A stretch of 64,000 nucleotides of DNA from the NCBI GenBank assembly GCA_008360955.1, contig LUCM01009389.1:121198-185197 (forward strand). Reading direction: 5' to 3'. The first letter of the stretch is position 1; every line of letters begins with the position of its first letter. Below the pieces are notes generated by a model, which saw only the letters and a program-made list of their open reading frames with translations, searched no databases and was not told where the DNA came from. This document shows, one piece after another, positions 22,614 through 35,699 of the stretch. The stretch comes from Fasciolopsis buskii. Taxonomy: Eukaryota > Platyhelminthes > Trematoda > Plagiorchiida > Fasciolidae. Both the position numbers and the translations under genes were made by a program.

Positions 22614-22915
22614 CGGTTCTTTTCTCTTCTTTACTTACATCAGCGACTTATCAACTAGCTCTCCCTGTGATCTGTTTAAGTATGCTAATTATGTTGCCCT
22701 CTCTCAAGCCGTTTCGAACAAGGATGATTTTCAATCTTTTACCCAATGAATTTTTCTCTGATTTATTTTTACTGTCACATTTTTCGAGTGAAATGCGACA
22801 TTATTTATTGTTCGCGAAAGTACAGTACGTTACAATCCTGCCAAAGCATCTCACTATGACTGGCCATTCAGTCATCGACAATGCCGCATTGCTGAAATAT
22901 TACGGAGACGTGTAG
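22085..22915 (+). pseudogene. CR1/Jockey-like RT fragment (fingers to palm)
   Basis: Readable RT motifs in order: ITIIPIPKS (compare a.v.PipK), LIALTSS, FQLAHKSNRSTLDPVASLI (the F.fr..rST.da. region), FLNYSSAFDSV (palm motif A, with N for the first catalytic Asp; copy 2 has FLDYSSAFDSV), and VLQGAVLSPVLFS (motif B, qGsvLSP.LF). In another frame FKYANYVALSQAVS follows, a damaged YADD box at about 22.68-22.71 kb. Stops and frameshifts at several points make it inactive. The element is on the plus strand and its EN part was not found upstream. Confidence 0.85.
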
Positions 22916-25900
22916 TATGTAGTATTATGGACACACGTCACAAGAAACCTTGCACATGAAAGTGGTGTTGAACTCAATAAATCAAAGAATGTTCTAGCTA
23001 ATAGTGCTTTATCTGACTAAAAACAGTCAATTTTAAGGATTGCCGCACCGGGAAACGAAGCCAATGTGAGCTATGCCATTATGCATGAAAACTGTCGACC
23101 GGCATATGCAATTCACATGCAGACGTAATTTGTCCACTTTGAAAGACGAGTTATTCCTTTAGTAGCGTTGACCGCGAATGGGGATACACTCGTGGGGGAA
23201 ATGACCCAGTGAATAAAGCTAAAGAGTAAGACGCACAAAATCGGTAAGAAATTATACTTCAATGTTTTTTGTGTATCGTCTGGCTGGTGATACACTGAAC
23301 GTCCACTTAAGGGACGGGTAAGAAATATTTGATGGATGGCCGCTAAGATGTGACTGCTGAGGGTGGCTATAATGAAAATAATTTGTAGTCGAACAAAAAT
23401 AAGCTCAAGATGAGCCAGTTTGAGGGTAACTATGACCACGTTGTGCATTTCATGGAAGCAACAGTGGGGGTGGGGTTGGAAGGGAAGGCGCGTCTATTCG
23501 CCGATGTAAAGCAGGATGTTCCCTAGTTGAATTTTTGTGCACTCGTTAATGGCGACTCCGAACATAAGTCAAGCTCATTCAAAACAGAAGGGCGTGGAGA
23601 TGCATGCCGTATTCGAGAGCTTTGGATTTTAATAATGTCTCCTCGCGCGACTTCCTTTTGTAAGATGGGATCAGAGGAGATTTCGGAAGTAATAAAATAT
23701 AGCTGGTAAGTTTAATGGACATGTCCAAAGGGACCAATGGAGTAATAATGGTGATTGTGCTTGCGGTTGGAGCTGATCGAGTGCCAGGCAGGCAACTCAA
23801 AAAGCGCCTTTGAGATAAATACGCAGAAGCGGTGGTCCATCACCCTCTTCGCACCCACGTATTCATCGCCTAGCAAATCACCAGACGTGTCTACTAAAGC
23901 GGTAAATCTGATAGCAGTGCGCAACAAAGGATCCGCATTATGCTACTGGTTTGCGGAGCAATTGAAGGAACATCCGGATCGAGGTGAACAACAAAGTATA
24001 CGAGGTCCGGCCATTTAGTTCCTCGTCAGGGGCAGTAGCTTTTTGTTTTAGGCGGGAAACCGGACGCAGATCTCTGTGTCGGATCTGGTTGGAAATTTCT
24101 ATTGTTGACGTGACAGCAGAAATTTGATGCGTCCATGGATGGCGAATATCGACCGATTGTATTTGGTTATCCGCTTCCCTGAACGACAGGACCAAAGCAG
24201 AGCGATGCAACTTGGTGTTGTTCAAACGGAGATATGTGACGATGACCGATAAAGAAGTGACCAAAATTAGATGAAGCCCATGGATCAGCTCACAGATTCC
24301 TTGGTGTAGCACCTCATTAGCGGTAAATTGGCGACAAATCACTGTCCATTAATTATGAAAACCTAGGTCATGGAGTCCATAGCCAGACACATATCTGAAG
24401 ATTGTTAGTCTGGGATAGAGAGTCATAAACGTTAGTGGGTGCTGAGATACAATAAGAACATAGACCATGCATTTCAGAAATGGGGACGGCTTCCACGCAG
24501 CTCACTTCAATGGCTTTGTGGGCCGTAAGAAATTCGTTTACTTCCGGCTGGAATTAAACCAAAGAGTCGGGGGGACGAATTTGCAGTGTTAACCTGTTCA
24601 CTAGTTTACTGTAAATCGCATGGAAATACGTAATCCTCCAGGAATGTTTGTATATAAAAATACGCCGAGAGAAAACCCTAAATCTCAGTGAGTACTAGCA
24701 GATCTTATTGCCAGGTATTTTGGAGAGGTTAGCTACTAGGAGATTGAGTGGTTTATGGAAAAAACAAATCAACTTTGAACCAGCGGAGCCACGGCGGTCA
24801 AATCAAAACGATTTGCAACCTTCCCGGTAGGAGGAGGATGCACATGCATTTGTTAGATATTTATGAAGAGGAAACTGCTTGTTGTCAGTGGCCACTGTAG
24901 CTGACACTGGCGTATGGAGGGCAGTATGAGTGCCAAATTCCAGAAGGGGTCCAATGGAGCTGTGAGCTTGCTACTTCTTATTTGGGATGACGAACTAGTG
25001 GATTAACTATTCATTTGACTCATACTATTTGATAGGGAGCTTGTTCGGAGAAGTTAACAGGGATGGTTTAGTTTAACCCAGGGTCTTTTGCTGAGAACCT
25101 GATGTGTCTTATGATCTTTTAGGATGAAATTTCTTGACCGAGGTGAATTTTTGAATGGACTGTAATTTTTTTGAAACAAGAAAACGGAATCGACCTAGAA
25201 AAGTAACGTCGATTGAGAGAATCCAGGTCATCTTGTGTATAACGGGTGGTTTGCAGATATGTAGGGTCACATCTGTAGTCTCTCGCCGTCGTTGGCAAAG
25301 TGGAAAGGTGTGCCGTGGCATGCGAGGGCACATTTGCCATTTACTTACGAGAGGCTCTAGAAGGCCACTTTAAAAATCGCTGCTGATCATCGGCTAGGGA
25401 GCTGTTGGATGATCACTTGCTTTAACTCTCTGAGAACTGCCTGCTGAATGCGAATACAACCAAAAGAGAAGGGGATTGGTGATCGTAAAGGAACGGAACT
25501 TATATGTAATATGTTATGGGTGCGCAACCGAAAGACTACACATCATTGTAGTCCACACTAGCTGACCTGCCCTTGTCACAAGTAAAATTATTGGTCGATT
25601 TGGCAAACAGTGCAGGATTTCATTTCAGCGAAACTGTACCAACTTTCTTGGACCATATTTTTTGAGAGAAGAATATTTTATACTTAAGACTTGACTAACC
25701 TCCTCATGATTCCGTTCACCGTGGAGCGGGGTCTTACCGGTTCAAAGTAATACGTAAAACCGACGTATTACATTTTAGTTGCACTGCTCATATCTAGTGC
25801 AGGTGGCTTTCCGTTTGACAGACACAGGGGTGGCGTTAGGCAGGAAGTGTATCCAAAAAATTCACGTTGTGAAACACGACGTGGAATGCGGTGTCGGGTA

Positions 25901-27734
25901 CAGGCAACCGTTTCCCTGTACACTGGGGCCCAGAAATTTGCAGTGGATCCTTGGTGGACTTACCAATCTGTAATTTTTCATACCTAAGCGGTAGTCATGG
26001 ATGTGGCCAGTCATCGCGGCTGCAGTTTTCTGTTCCGGTGACGAGTTCATCGGCTGAAGAGCTGCCACGTATGATCTAAACATCGACTGTACTTGATGTC
26101 TGCTATTAGCTTGATAGTAGATGGATGGATCTCATGGGAACATTTGATCCGCCAGCCTTTCGGTTTCTTGTATTCTGGGCAGGCTCATTCGCCTTTGACT
26201 GCAGGTAGCCTGTTCCTTTCGGTTAGAGCAATGAATCAAACTGTTCCCAAGGTACACGCCCAGGTAAAACCACAGGAATGATAATAAAGACCCGGAAGCA
26301 TTCGGGCTCGTGCCTCGTGCTTTCGGTACTGAGGTGATTAGTTATTGCCCCGATCTTACTCCGGTAATCATGCTTTATAGATCTAACCCCCTGTCTGGAT
26401 GATTCTCTTTACTAGATGTACCCACAGTGCTTCTTAGTTTGGGCGTTTGGCGTAACCGGCCTAGTGGTTGTGCTTGGAACATTGCACCACACTCGTACCC
26501 CTATACCTCTATGTCTTTTCCATATGCTAAGTACAGGTTCGCCAAATTTTCTTTTCGCCATACCACACGGCTTCCCTTTTGTTGCGTTCATTTTGGTCTA
26601 AAAGCTTTCTGTAGGGCCAGAGTCCACGCGCAGTGCAGCTTCCCCTTACCGGCTGTTCAATATTTCGGGATACACAAACAAATCGCAGGACAGTACCACG
26701 GTCATCTCTTCAGGGATATTTGAGTCTTCTGCGTGGATGCTAAAAATAATTACGCCAACGCCGACCGTGGAATGCAACAAGTTGTTTGATGGCAGCGGGT
26801 TTTGGGCAATGGTTTCCACAAACCGACGTGAAAGGCACTCCAACGGGCCCAAATTTCGGACTGGTGTAAAGTAATTAAGTAGAAGGGAAGCACGAGAAAA
26901 TCGAAGGGCAAGAGAACGAGGAAGCAGAAAAGACTAAAGAATTTGGCTACTGGCTAATGCACTTCGGTGGTTCGCGGTATAACTTGGATTATCCAGATAA
27001 TCTACTAGGAAGTACATCCAGGGGTGACCCAGAGGAAAACGGCAGGGATTCCTATCGGACTGAAGTCCTTTTTGTCATGTCGTCACAATGAATACAGTGA
27101 TGCGTTAGGCCACTGATGGTAACACTTTTTCATCAATTTTTGTGTTTGTAAGACAGAAGAAATATTTACTCAATGAGCTTATTAGCTCCGAAAAACATTA
27201 GCTACGTGGAGGAAATTGTAAATTATTTTGCATCACATTTGGGCAGTTCTATGTTACTGCCTTTGGATGTGCATGCTGAAATCTTTGGACGATTGTCCCT
27301 TATTCTCTGCGTGAGGCAAAGACTACCTGAATCCGCTTTCACCATAAGGCTTGAAGAAACATTCCTAGTATTACCCTCCTGTTTGAAATGTTACGCGGAT
27401 TGCGCTCGGCGATACCAGAGGACATTAGTACTTTCGAGACGTGCATCAAGTTCAATCTATGCTTCCCTGATATTTTAGCGGCACATGTGACAGTGGGAAT
27501 GAAGTTTTTAGAGAAGCATGTTTAATGGTGCCTGGGGACCATCCGCAGCGAGAATAAGTAACGTCAATGGCATATGCGACGGGACAGGGCAGAGGAATTG
27601 AAACCAGTATTTTTGATGACCATTCAGAGAAATATTAGGGCACCGGACATTATTTGCGGCCATTGACAGTAGATAGCTTTCGAGGTAAGTACGGTTGAAG
27701 ATCGCAAGGCGTATCTCATGCATTAAGCAGGATC
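22916..27734. other. No recognisable gene
   Basis: Nearly 5 kb with frames up to 134 codons (minus strand, 23938-24342), none with motifs recognised from sequence. Overlapping frames on both strands in 23.5-24.3, 25.1-25.4 and 26.4-26.85 kb show no codon or motif evidence for either strand. Old retroelement sequence is likely but was not demonstrated. Confidence 0.45.
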
Positions 27735-27741
27735 GTATCCG

Positions 27742-27865
27742 GCGGCGACCAAAAGGATAAGGTCGTGGCGTTTGGACATAAAGGTAACGGGTTCGAATCC
27801 CCCGACGGCCGGTCAACTTCCCCACTTGGCGGCCCTCTGCTAGCCGTGGCCCCTTCCTGAAAATT
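27742..27865 (+). mobile_element. tRNA-derived SINE-like repeat, copy 2
   Basis: Carries a very good box B, GGTTCGAATCC at 27790-27800, inside GGGTTCGAATCCCCC. It shares with the copy at 9.5 kb GTGGCGTTTGGAC before box B and AACTTCCCCACTTGGCGGCC after it. Box A is less clear (around GTATCCGGCGG, 27735-27745). Because the tail is shared too, this is a repeat family, not a functional tRNA gene; a cloverleaf with full acceptor pairing was not found. Confidence 0.65.
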
Positions 27866-30779
27866 AATGTACATTGTTATCTCATTACCAGAGGAAGTTA
27901 GAGAAAAAAGATAAAAAATGTAGAGCATTTGCATGTACGCAATGCAAATTTACGACAGACGACATTTCTCAAAAGAAAAAAAACGCTGAAGTTTACATTA
28001 ACTTGTGAATACCATTGTTACCTAGGCTGATATTCGAGATGTAGGAGAAACATCAAAAGATGGTGAACGGATGATAATTTCGCCACTATACTAGAAAGTT
28101 CCGGTCTAGATTAAATACATAAATTATCATGTTTGATTTGCCTGAAACTAGAGGTGATGTTGGGGAATTAGCTGTTGACAAGGTGATTTTCAATTCCCTT
28201 CAATCGCAAAACGGGCAACGACTCAGACAGAGGTTACCTTGAAGGATGTACTGCAGAACACTTTCTTTGGTTTGCTGAGTTGGGGGGGGGGTTAACTATC
28301 CGAAGGATCAGAGGTTGCGGCTTGGATTTTTTTAGATGATGTGATGCTGCCAATTGTCGATGCTTGGACAGCTTATCACTCTTTGGGTTGCATTACGATT
28401 TAGGTTCCCAGATGAGAATTGCCTTGCACCGTTGAGACTGAGGGAGACTGGACCGACTCGCATCTCTTTAAGTTATCAGGCATTGACTGTGATCTGTCCA
28501 TAATGATGCACTCGAATTCAGCCTTTTTCTAGATCAAGCTCTTACTCATTACGACCCCACTCTATACTCTCGATTAGGATAAACTTCACACTTGGTTTGC
28601 TGGCATCTGCCTTGCAATCCCATGCAATTCGTTTAAACAGTTTAACCTTATGGCATATGTGAAGCCGAAGGGACTGTCGGGGCTTAGCAAACATAAACTA
28701 GCTCAGACTTCTTGCTCAATTCTAGGTGGTTTTATGGCTTCAATTTTTTAAATGTGACTATCATTTATATCAGCATTACTTGTTGCCCGTGAGTATTTTA
28801 TTATTTACGGTTGGCCGGATAACTGCACTTCATCATAATGGATACTGCACCAACTTAGACAGTATGCTATCCTACTATTGCTACCACGACTTTTGATCGT
28901 CAGATGCTGGCCTACAGAGTTAACCAATAAGCCTTAACAAGTCGACCAGAAGTGAAATTTTCTCTAGCTTACTGAAAGCCAAGCGGCGCAGGAGCACAAC
29001 GGAGGCAGTTAGTTCCACGGCCGGAAAACGTTTGTCCCTACCAACGACTCTCCGTAGTCATTCAATTGCTTTTCAAGCTCAGGCTTTTCTTTTTATGGGT
29101 CGTTGGCTTATTTGAATCTGATGGATACAGATAGTATTCACAGAGCTACCTGTTCAATCCGCTGAATTCAACAGTGCTTCTGAAACTGCACGCCCAATGG
29201 TCCTTCAATATAAATTGTTTCCGTTGGACCCACTAGTTCCATTGCCATCAGTCAAATTCCAATTTGCTTTTCTTACTTTCATAAAGCAGGATCTAATGCT
29301 TAGGGCTTTGCTTTTTGCGGGGTCATGCTGGTGATCATCAATCCTGCAGCTTAAAAGAGGCCCTAATTACAGGGAGATAGTTAATTCGAGAGTGATCATG
29401 GCCAGCTGTGCATGAATTGAGGGGTGAGGTCATATTTGCTGGTGGGGCTTTGGTAACTTGGTTTATCAGCGAACCTCGGACATGGGATACTAGGTGATAT
29501 CCCAAGGGTTTTAATTCACTGAACTTGGCCTCGCTGCTTAAGGATTGTTATTCTCTAAAACGGCGTGACAAACTTGTGACAAGGTCCCGAGACAATCGGT
29601 CAATGATGAGTTATTGAGATACATCACGGGCTGCCAATGCCACCTATGTAAACAACATTTCAGTAATCCTCGCCAAGGATTCATCTTGGGTTGCTCCATT
29701 GAGGAATGACACAACTCGGCAACTTAGAGGAAACAGAAGCAGCGGCAACAGACACAAAAGGCAAACCTTCGACGTCCAAAGTTTAAAGGAACACAGTTCC
29801 CGGTAGGGTGAAATGATAGCAATGTTCCATGTGCAAAGATCTTCGAATTACCTTACATGAGTTAAATGAAGTTAGAATAGGGGCCGGAAACTGGGTCATT
29901 TGGCGAATTTTGGGGAGATGAAGATAACAGGATTTGTGAAGCTTTGGAAAGTTGAAAAATGAAAGCTATAAAGGGTTTGCGGCATACCTACGCGTCTTGG
30001 GAAAACAGAAGAAGGAGTCCTCAAACAAAAGTAGAGGGGTTATCACGAAAATTCCACTTTTCTTTTCTAGCGTAACTGCCGAAGTCATGCTTGGCGAAAG
30101 AGTGATTTGCGTCTCCGCTTTAACATTTCCAGGTGTAGGAATATGGAACAGACCCTGACCCCCGCGTTGCTGTTGAGACTCGCGTTTTAGCTCCCATAAA
30201 CATCGCTTGCTAGGCTGTTATTTAGGCAATCAATTCACTCCCCCTACGTCTCTCCGCTGGATACTTTAGTCCTCCTAAATATTTTCTATAGACCATGGGA
30301 TCCACCTCCATGGTTATGGTTCTCGAAGCTGGTAACACTCGCATGCTTGAAGGAGAATGGTCCTCCGTTTTATGCATCCATTTTTCAATCTGTAAAGACT
30401 GCCATGGAGGACTGAAGATGTTAGATCAGGGGCGGGTGAACAAGCAATAAAAGTCTCTGAGCCTCATTCAACAAAAAGGAAACTTTAATATGGGGTTAGC
30501 CTGTAATCCCCTGTCATGCAGTCCGTACCAACGGCTTGGGCAGCCAAACAAGCCTGCGAAATATGGAGGCGGCATTCAGCCAACGATGCTAGAATACTGT
30601 AAAGCAAAGGGAGATGCACCTGATCTCTAATGTTTGGGGGTGTGTTTACTCGTTTGAACCCTACGCAGGAAGTATACTCGCAGGCATGCAACTACCCCAA
30701 ACTTCCCTTCCGTATCAAAACAAGTAAACGTGATTAACAGGAAGACGCAGGAATCTTATGAACAGGCTAATGCAGCAGA
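27866..30779. other. No recognisable gene
   Basis: No frame above 68 codons and no motifs. A run of ten Gs at 28282-28291 is the only simple-sequence feature noticed. Confidence 0.5.
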
Positions 30780-31400
30780 TGAACGGCCCAGCCTTCATAA
30801 GGGAAAATCCTTCCCGGTAAAAAGATAATGGGAGAAGTGAAACTTTTGGACGAAGTGGGTTTAAACAAACTACGCCGCTTCCGGCTACCCAAAGCGAAGG
30901 CTTACCGAGTGCCGTTTCCTGAACAAAAATTTGAGGTTAAATGATCCCTCTAAGGACACGATAACTTACGTAGAAGACCTAACATTTCACTCCACCGCAA
31001 CAGAGAAACTGGGCATTTCCTTCTAAGCTGCAATCAACACATCTAGCAGAAGACCTAATGGGGAAACGCTGGCGCAACAGGCAAAACTAGTTGAGGGTAT
31101 ACGGCGCATGAGGAGCAAAACTAGCCCTAAAAAGATAAAAGCATACTACCCTCCAAGAATTCCGTGGAGGATAAGCCCCAAAAGAATGCAACAGCAAGCA
31201 GCAGACCTACTGTGAGCAAAATGGCTCCTCGAAACTAAGGTCCAAAGGGGACGGGCGAACGAGATACGGAGTAACTGCAAAAAGCTTCATCGGCTTTTTG
31301 GGTGGCAGCATAGGTCAGTCATCCTCCTGGAAGGCTTCGGTGCAAACGGAAGGATATAACCCCTTCCCATCCACCCCAAATTCAGTCCAGCCCGAGGTCA
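30780..31400 (+). pseudogene. Possible ORF1-like remnant ahead of the endonuclease
   Basis: The translation includes basic, charged stretches (VKLLDEVGLNKLRRFRLPKA; QQAKLVEGIRRMRS) broken by stops. ORF1 proteins of CR1/Jockey elements often show such RNA-binding-like sequence before the EN, and the position directly upstream of an EN fragment in the same orientation fits. No zinc knuckle is visible. Confidence 0.35.
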
Positions 31401-31422
31401 CTGTTCTCCCTACAACTCCGTC

Positions 31423-31920
31423 TTGCTGAGCGCCATCCACTCACCCAAGGCTCCTTCCATTCCTTCCAAACTTAGCAACGAATCAGCTGACGGCGGCAAA
31501 GCTGCATCAGCTCGTGAGCATGTGCTCACCTCCCTACGTACTAACTGCCTAAGTCTTCCCGAGCAAATTCCAGAAATCCGGCGGAGGGACTCTGACACCA
31601 TTCTCCACATCGTAGCCCTTACAGAAGCCTGGCTAATCCCATTCATGCAAGACTCAGAGATCCACACTGCGGGTAAACGTTTATCGGACAAAATCCCTTC
31701 AGGGGATGTGCCGAAGGTGTCATCATTTATCAGTAATACTCTCTTCGCTGCGATAATCAGAGTACCCTTACCAGCCGTTGTCTATAGCCTACCACTAGCC
31801 TTTCGCCTTTCAATGTTCGGAAAGCTCCTGTTAGTAATCCGTTGCCCTGCCCGTAACCCTTTACAAAGAAGCGACCAAATAACACTTATTGTTAACACTC
31901 TAAAGTGCACTGGCACGTAA
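31423..31920 (+). pseudogene. Non-LTR retrotransposon endonuclease fragment
   Basis: A 165-codon open frame matches the N-terminal half of an apurinic-type EN of CR1/Jockey elements: RTNCLSLPEQIPEIRR (the N.rSL.NK.pel. region), IVALTEAWL (compare iIalTETWL, with T to A next to the Glu), then a hydrophobic strand LPLAFRLSMFGKLLLVI like the family's lac.l.lsgklLLVvvYRpP. The sequence after this (NPLQRSDQI) diverges, and no GDFN or SDH motif follows, so the C-terminal half is missing. It is the only long open frame in its neighbourhood and is probably a decayed insertion. The codons before TNCLSL do not resemble the family. Confidence 0.75.
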
Positions 31921-32099
31921 CACTGCCCACAGGTTCTTTTTCAAGCCTGACGCACGATTCGGTCACTTCTACATCGATATGTTTGATTCTTTGCCGCTAT
32001 CACACAGGTAAATCTGCTGGTTAACATGCACCGTTAGATGCACTAGATAGCGTAAAGCTAGTCCCAGTTCTGATCTCACTGCCGGATCGGTGGATGGGC

Positions 32100-32720
32100 A
32101 TTTCGTAGAATGTTGTATAGCTCTCCATTTTTGTCCCCTTACCGTCACGACTGGCCGACGACAGCAATTTGCGTCCGGTCTGATTTCTTACTTTGCCAGT
32201 GTGTCGGATGCAGAGCGGACCGCACGGTCGCTTACCGTCCGGTGTTGAACGGTTTAGTCGAATATTTTCGTCGTCAACTCAAAGCGTATCTCCAATTCCA
32301 CGGTAACCTCGACATGTGCAAAACGTTAACGCTGCTTCCAATTGGAGGCTGCTTAAAGGCAGATATTCCATTATCCGCCGGAAAACTGTTGTTTTGCACA
32401 GCAGTACGACTGTCTGAGAAAATATTTACGCCATGAGGTCCTGGTTTACTTTCAATGCAGGCATGCTGCCCGCCAGTCTACGTATATGTGGACCCTTGCT
32501 CCGGACGAAATTCGTCTACAGCGAGCCTAGGTATTCGTTCTGAGCGAACTCGACACTTATTGCCGTGTGTTTATCCATGTTGAGTTGGTGTGAAAACTGT
32601 TATGACAACGTTATGAGGGCATATTTCCCTAGTTTCTCATCACGATAAGTCCTTCACGTTGCATATTTGATTGTTTTAACGTTGGTTCTGTTACTAAGTT
32701 CGCTTGCACTCAGCGGTTTT
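32100..32720 (+). pseudogene. Ty3/gypsy-type integrase fragment
   Basis: The 108-codon frame from 32110 holds AYRPVLNGLVEYFRRQLKAY, the hallmark AYHPq.NGlVERfhRqLK of gypsy integrases. Its catalytic Glu is residue 51, and an Asp at residue 14 is 36 residues earlier, close to the D-35-E spacing. Downstream LTLLPIGGCLKADIPLSAGK resembles aLPlvLLgiRta.K.dl..Sa.e. After a frameshift, YEGIFP and HDKSFTL (32.61-32.67 kb) resemble the YeGPf.V..r..KsF.l module, ending in RLHSAVL (compare RLKPA). The His-Cys zinc region, protease, RT and LTRs were not found nearby. The similarity is closest to fluke CsRn1/Kabuki-like elements as remembered; the clade call is inference. Confidence 0.8.
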
Positions 32721-33210
32721 GACCACCGGTGTGTCACTCTTACTCGAGAAGATAATCAAAGGCTCTGGATGTTCTAGTACGTTTGACAAGTGCGTACCAG
32801 AAAAGCTTGCACGAACAACGCGCAAATGGCAATCGCAATCTGATATCAAAGTTTGGGGAAGCAAGCGGTCGGGTTCAACAAATCAATGTTCCAGTGCAAA
32901 CTCCGATCAACTTGGTCTCTTCACCACGATTAACATAGATCGCCTGAAATTTGCACGCGTTGGTGATAGCGCGTTGCATAACTGTTCGAGATTAAAATTC
33001 AACCTTGCACTGCTACCTGAAGACACTTACGCATCACGGAAGGGCCTGCAACTACACCTACCTGCTATGACTTCAAACAAGGACGATGTCTCGTCGTTAG
33101 AGCAAAACCCATTAGGCACTGGTACTGCTTCGAACAAGATTACCATTTCACGTTCCACTCTGCAGGCGATCGATTTTTTCCAAGCCCCAAAAGCAAGTCC
33201 ACTGCCTTAA
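32704..33210 (+). pseudogene. Open frame with a second gypsy-like tail motif
   Basis: A 168-codon open frame follows the integrase remnant. It contains TINIDRLKFARV near 32.93-32.96 kb, which looks like the tvsIDRLKPAhv motif that ends gypsy integrases, so a second integrase tail may be fused or duplicated here. The rest is Ser/Leu-rich with no domain. It may be the 3' end of another gypsy copy or the extended C-terminus of the same one. Confidence 0.35.
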
Positions 33211-35690
33211 GTTCAAGTACACAGTCGCCCGGAAATGAAGCTTGCATCTTACGTTCCATTCGAAAGGCCGTTTTTCCCGACACGTTTTCGAGACGGCGGC
33301 AAACCAAAGCTTTTAACCACGCGCAGAAATAAAAAGAGACGGTATCTGTGACACAAAATTACAGATATTTCATGTTATTATTATTATTCATATGCTGTAT
33401 TTCCTACGTTGGTTGCCGTCTGTTTTCGTTTTCTTGGTCTCGAGCAGTTCATTTATTCGCTGCCTCCAAGAAATCCTCCGAGAATTTGTGCCCCGTAGGT
33501 CGCACTATGGCTTACTCTGGTCGCTTTCAACGTGTACTTCCGAAGGTTTCAATTCAGCTTCTGGGCATCTTGATCGTTTGGCTTTTTTAGACGTCTGGAC
33601 CCTATTGGTATGATATCACCTGGACGAAGATCCCTGTTACCTTTTTACTGAAAACACCCGGTTCAAACTCAACCATATCACTGTTCTTGCACATCAACGA
33701 TTCCGATTGCCGGCGCTCTTGGAAACGTTTACATGCACCTACATGGCACTTGTAAATTTGCTCACACGAACCTGGAATCACATTTTGTGACTCTGCACTC
33801 ACTAATCCGCTCAGCAAAAGCCTATTCAGCTCTCTACCGTTAAGCTCTTGTAGTGACATCGATCTTTTGGAGAAAACCAATTATTTCCGGAAACCTCTTC
33901 TCTTAGATGTGCCTTGCCGCTCAATATAAATCTTTTGCCAGTTGCGGTTGTGTTATGCCACACGAGGTCTGCACGTTTCCGCTCGTGCTGCACTTTTCGA
34001 GAGTCCTCGTCTTCCGATCTCTCCGACCGCTTGGCGTTTGCTCAGTAGTTTCTCTGCGCAAGAGTAGTCGTATGGGAGCTATTTGGGAACTAAAATATAT
34101 ACAGTACATTTCTTGCATCTGGTTGTCAACTCGAGTCTTCTGTTTCATGTCAAAGGGACTTTGTAAACCGCAGCTTAGGAATTCGAAAGACGGCACGTTT
34201 GGCGTCGCAATCCGGATGTCTTTGAAAGGCTCTCTTGGGGAATGCACGCATTTTACCTATTTTCTAGTGACAGGCAATTTCAGATCACCGAGCCTTGACT
34301 AATAAGCACCAGGTGCAACTGCCGCTGAATTTGAAAAATCCCCTGTAGGCGTTCGCTCATAGAACTCCCGGACGTCACACGTAGAGGTCTGGACCAGATA
34401 CTGAACAGCAAACTCCCCCTCCCCGTCGACCTGGAAATTATGATAATGACATATTTCTCAAGCAGTTTAAGAGGCATGCTTGGTTGCGTGCCCAAATATT
34501 ACGTTGTCATATTAAGTTGAGGAGTTTGCCCAGATTTTGCGTTTCCCGGAAAAAGTGTCAGTGGCATTCTGTGAGGAACAAGTTGTTCATATTTACCAGT
34601 GTTGTGTTGCTCAGGCAAAAGCTTCGATTAGAGGATAGCCAGGAATGTCAGTATACGGCCGGAGATTTTAGAGTTCAGGAGTTTGTGAAATGGACATGAA
34701 AGTCATATCACGACGGAAAAATTCGGTGAAAATCATATGTAAGGGGTGGAAAAATATCAAACCAGAACAAAATGGTCGGAGGAAGATTAAAATTTGACAT
34801 AAATAACGTAGGAGTAAAAAGGCTTGCTATTCATCCTTCCTTGGTTTTGCAGCCCATAATATCCTGAAAAGCGCATCAAAAAGAAAAACGAAGAGGAACA
34901 ATGATACAAATCTTTGTCAAACCGTCGCATGAGGACATAAATATTAGAAAGATCGTCACCAGTGAGAAGGAGGAAAATAAAGACCAATATGGCATGCGTC
35001 CAACAGTATGCTTAAAACTGGCAAGCCATTGTAAAGCAAAACCAGGTGAATTTAGTTCTTTGCGGCCCCGGGAGCCAAACCAGTGGCAATTTATCGGTAT
35101 ACTGATTGCTGCGGGTGATGGAGGGGAAACTGGCATAGAGGTTTGGTGGTGAGGACCCGTGATGGTATCTAAAACAGGCTCTATCTGTGGGTGCCTTTCC
35201 GCCTATTCATTTTTAATGTGGCTGGCACTGGCCACGATCGGGCAAATCCAACGGTAAATACAAGTGGTTGAGTGTGCCCGTCCGCCAGCAGCACGTTGCC
35301 CTTATGGATCAAATTGTGCATCCCTTATTTCTAAACTTGCTTGCGGCAGCGGTGCCAGTTTTCGTTTTTAAACCATGCAGGTTAACAGCATTGGTGCGCA
35401 CGGCAAACGACACTCACGTCCCCAGATAGTACATCTGGGTTCTGAGCCAGTATATTTCACGGTGTACAGAAGCGGCCAGATATGAGGCCAGAACTTGGAT
35501 AGTTGATTGTTGGTGAGAAAGCAATGCAAGCACATATATCTGGAATGGAAACAGAAAAAGGATGACGGCCTAGGTGTATTTTAGCCGGAGGATGTGGTGA
35601 GCTTAACAATAAGATCGAGGAATGATGTATGGCATACAGAATGGAGCAATAACCAATCCCACCCTCTGCTCACACGAAGGACTAGCCGTT
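33211..35690. other. No recognisable gene
   Basis: Frames up to 131 codons (plus 33907-34302; minus 33921-34247 overlaps it) lack known motifs. LTR ends for the gypsy remnant were looked for by eye and not found. A short ATT repeat occurs at about 33374-33388. Confidence 0.4.
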
Positions 35691-35699
35691 ACATGCGTC

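Noticed and set aside
24005..24030. CTCGTCAGG on the plus strand, the reverse complement of a hammerhead-like CTGACGAG
   Set aside because: No stem II or GAAA follows on the minus strand.
28282..28291. Run of ten Gs
   Set aside because: A short homopolymer of no evident meaning; G-quadruplex potential is not supported by further G runs nearby.
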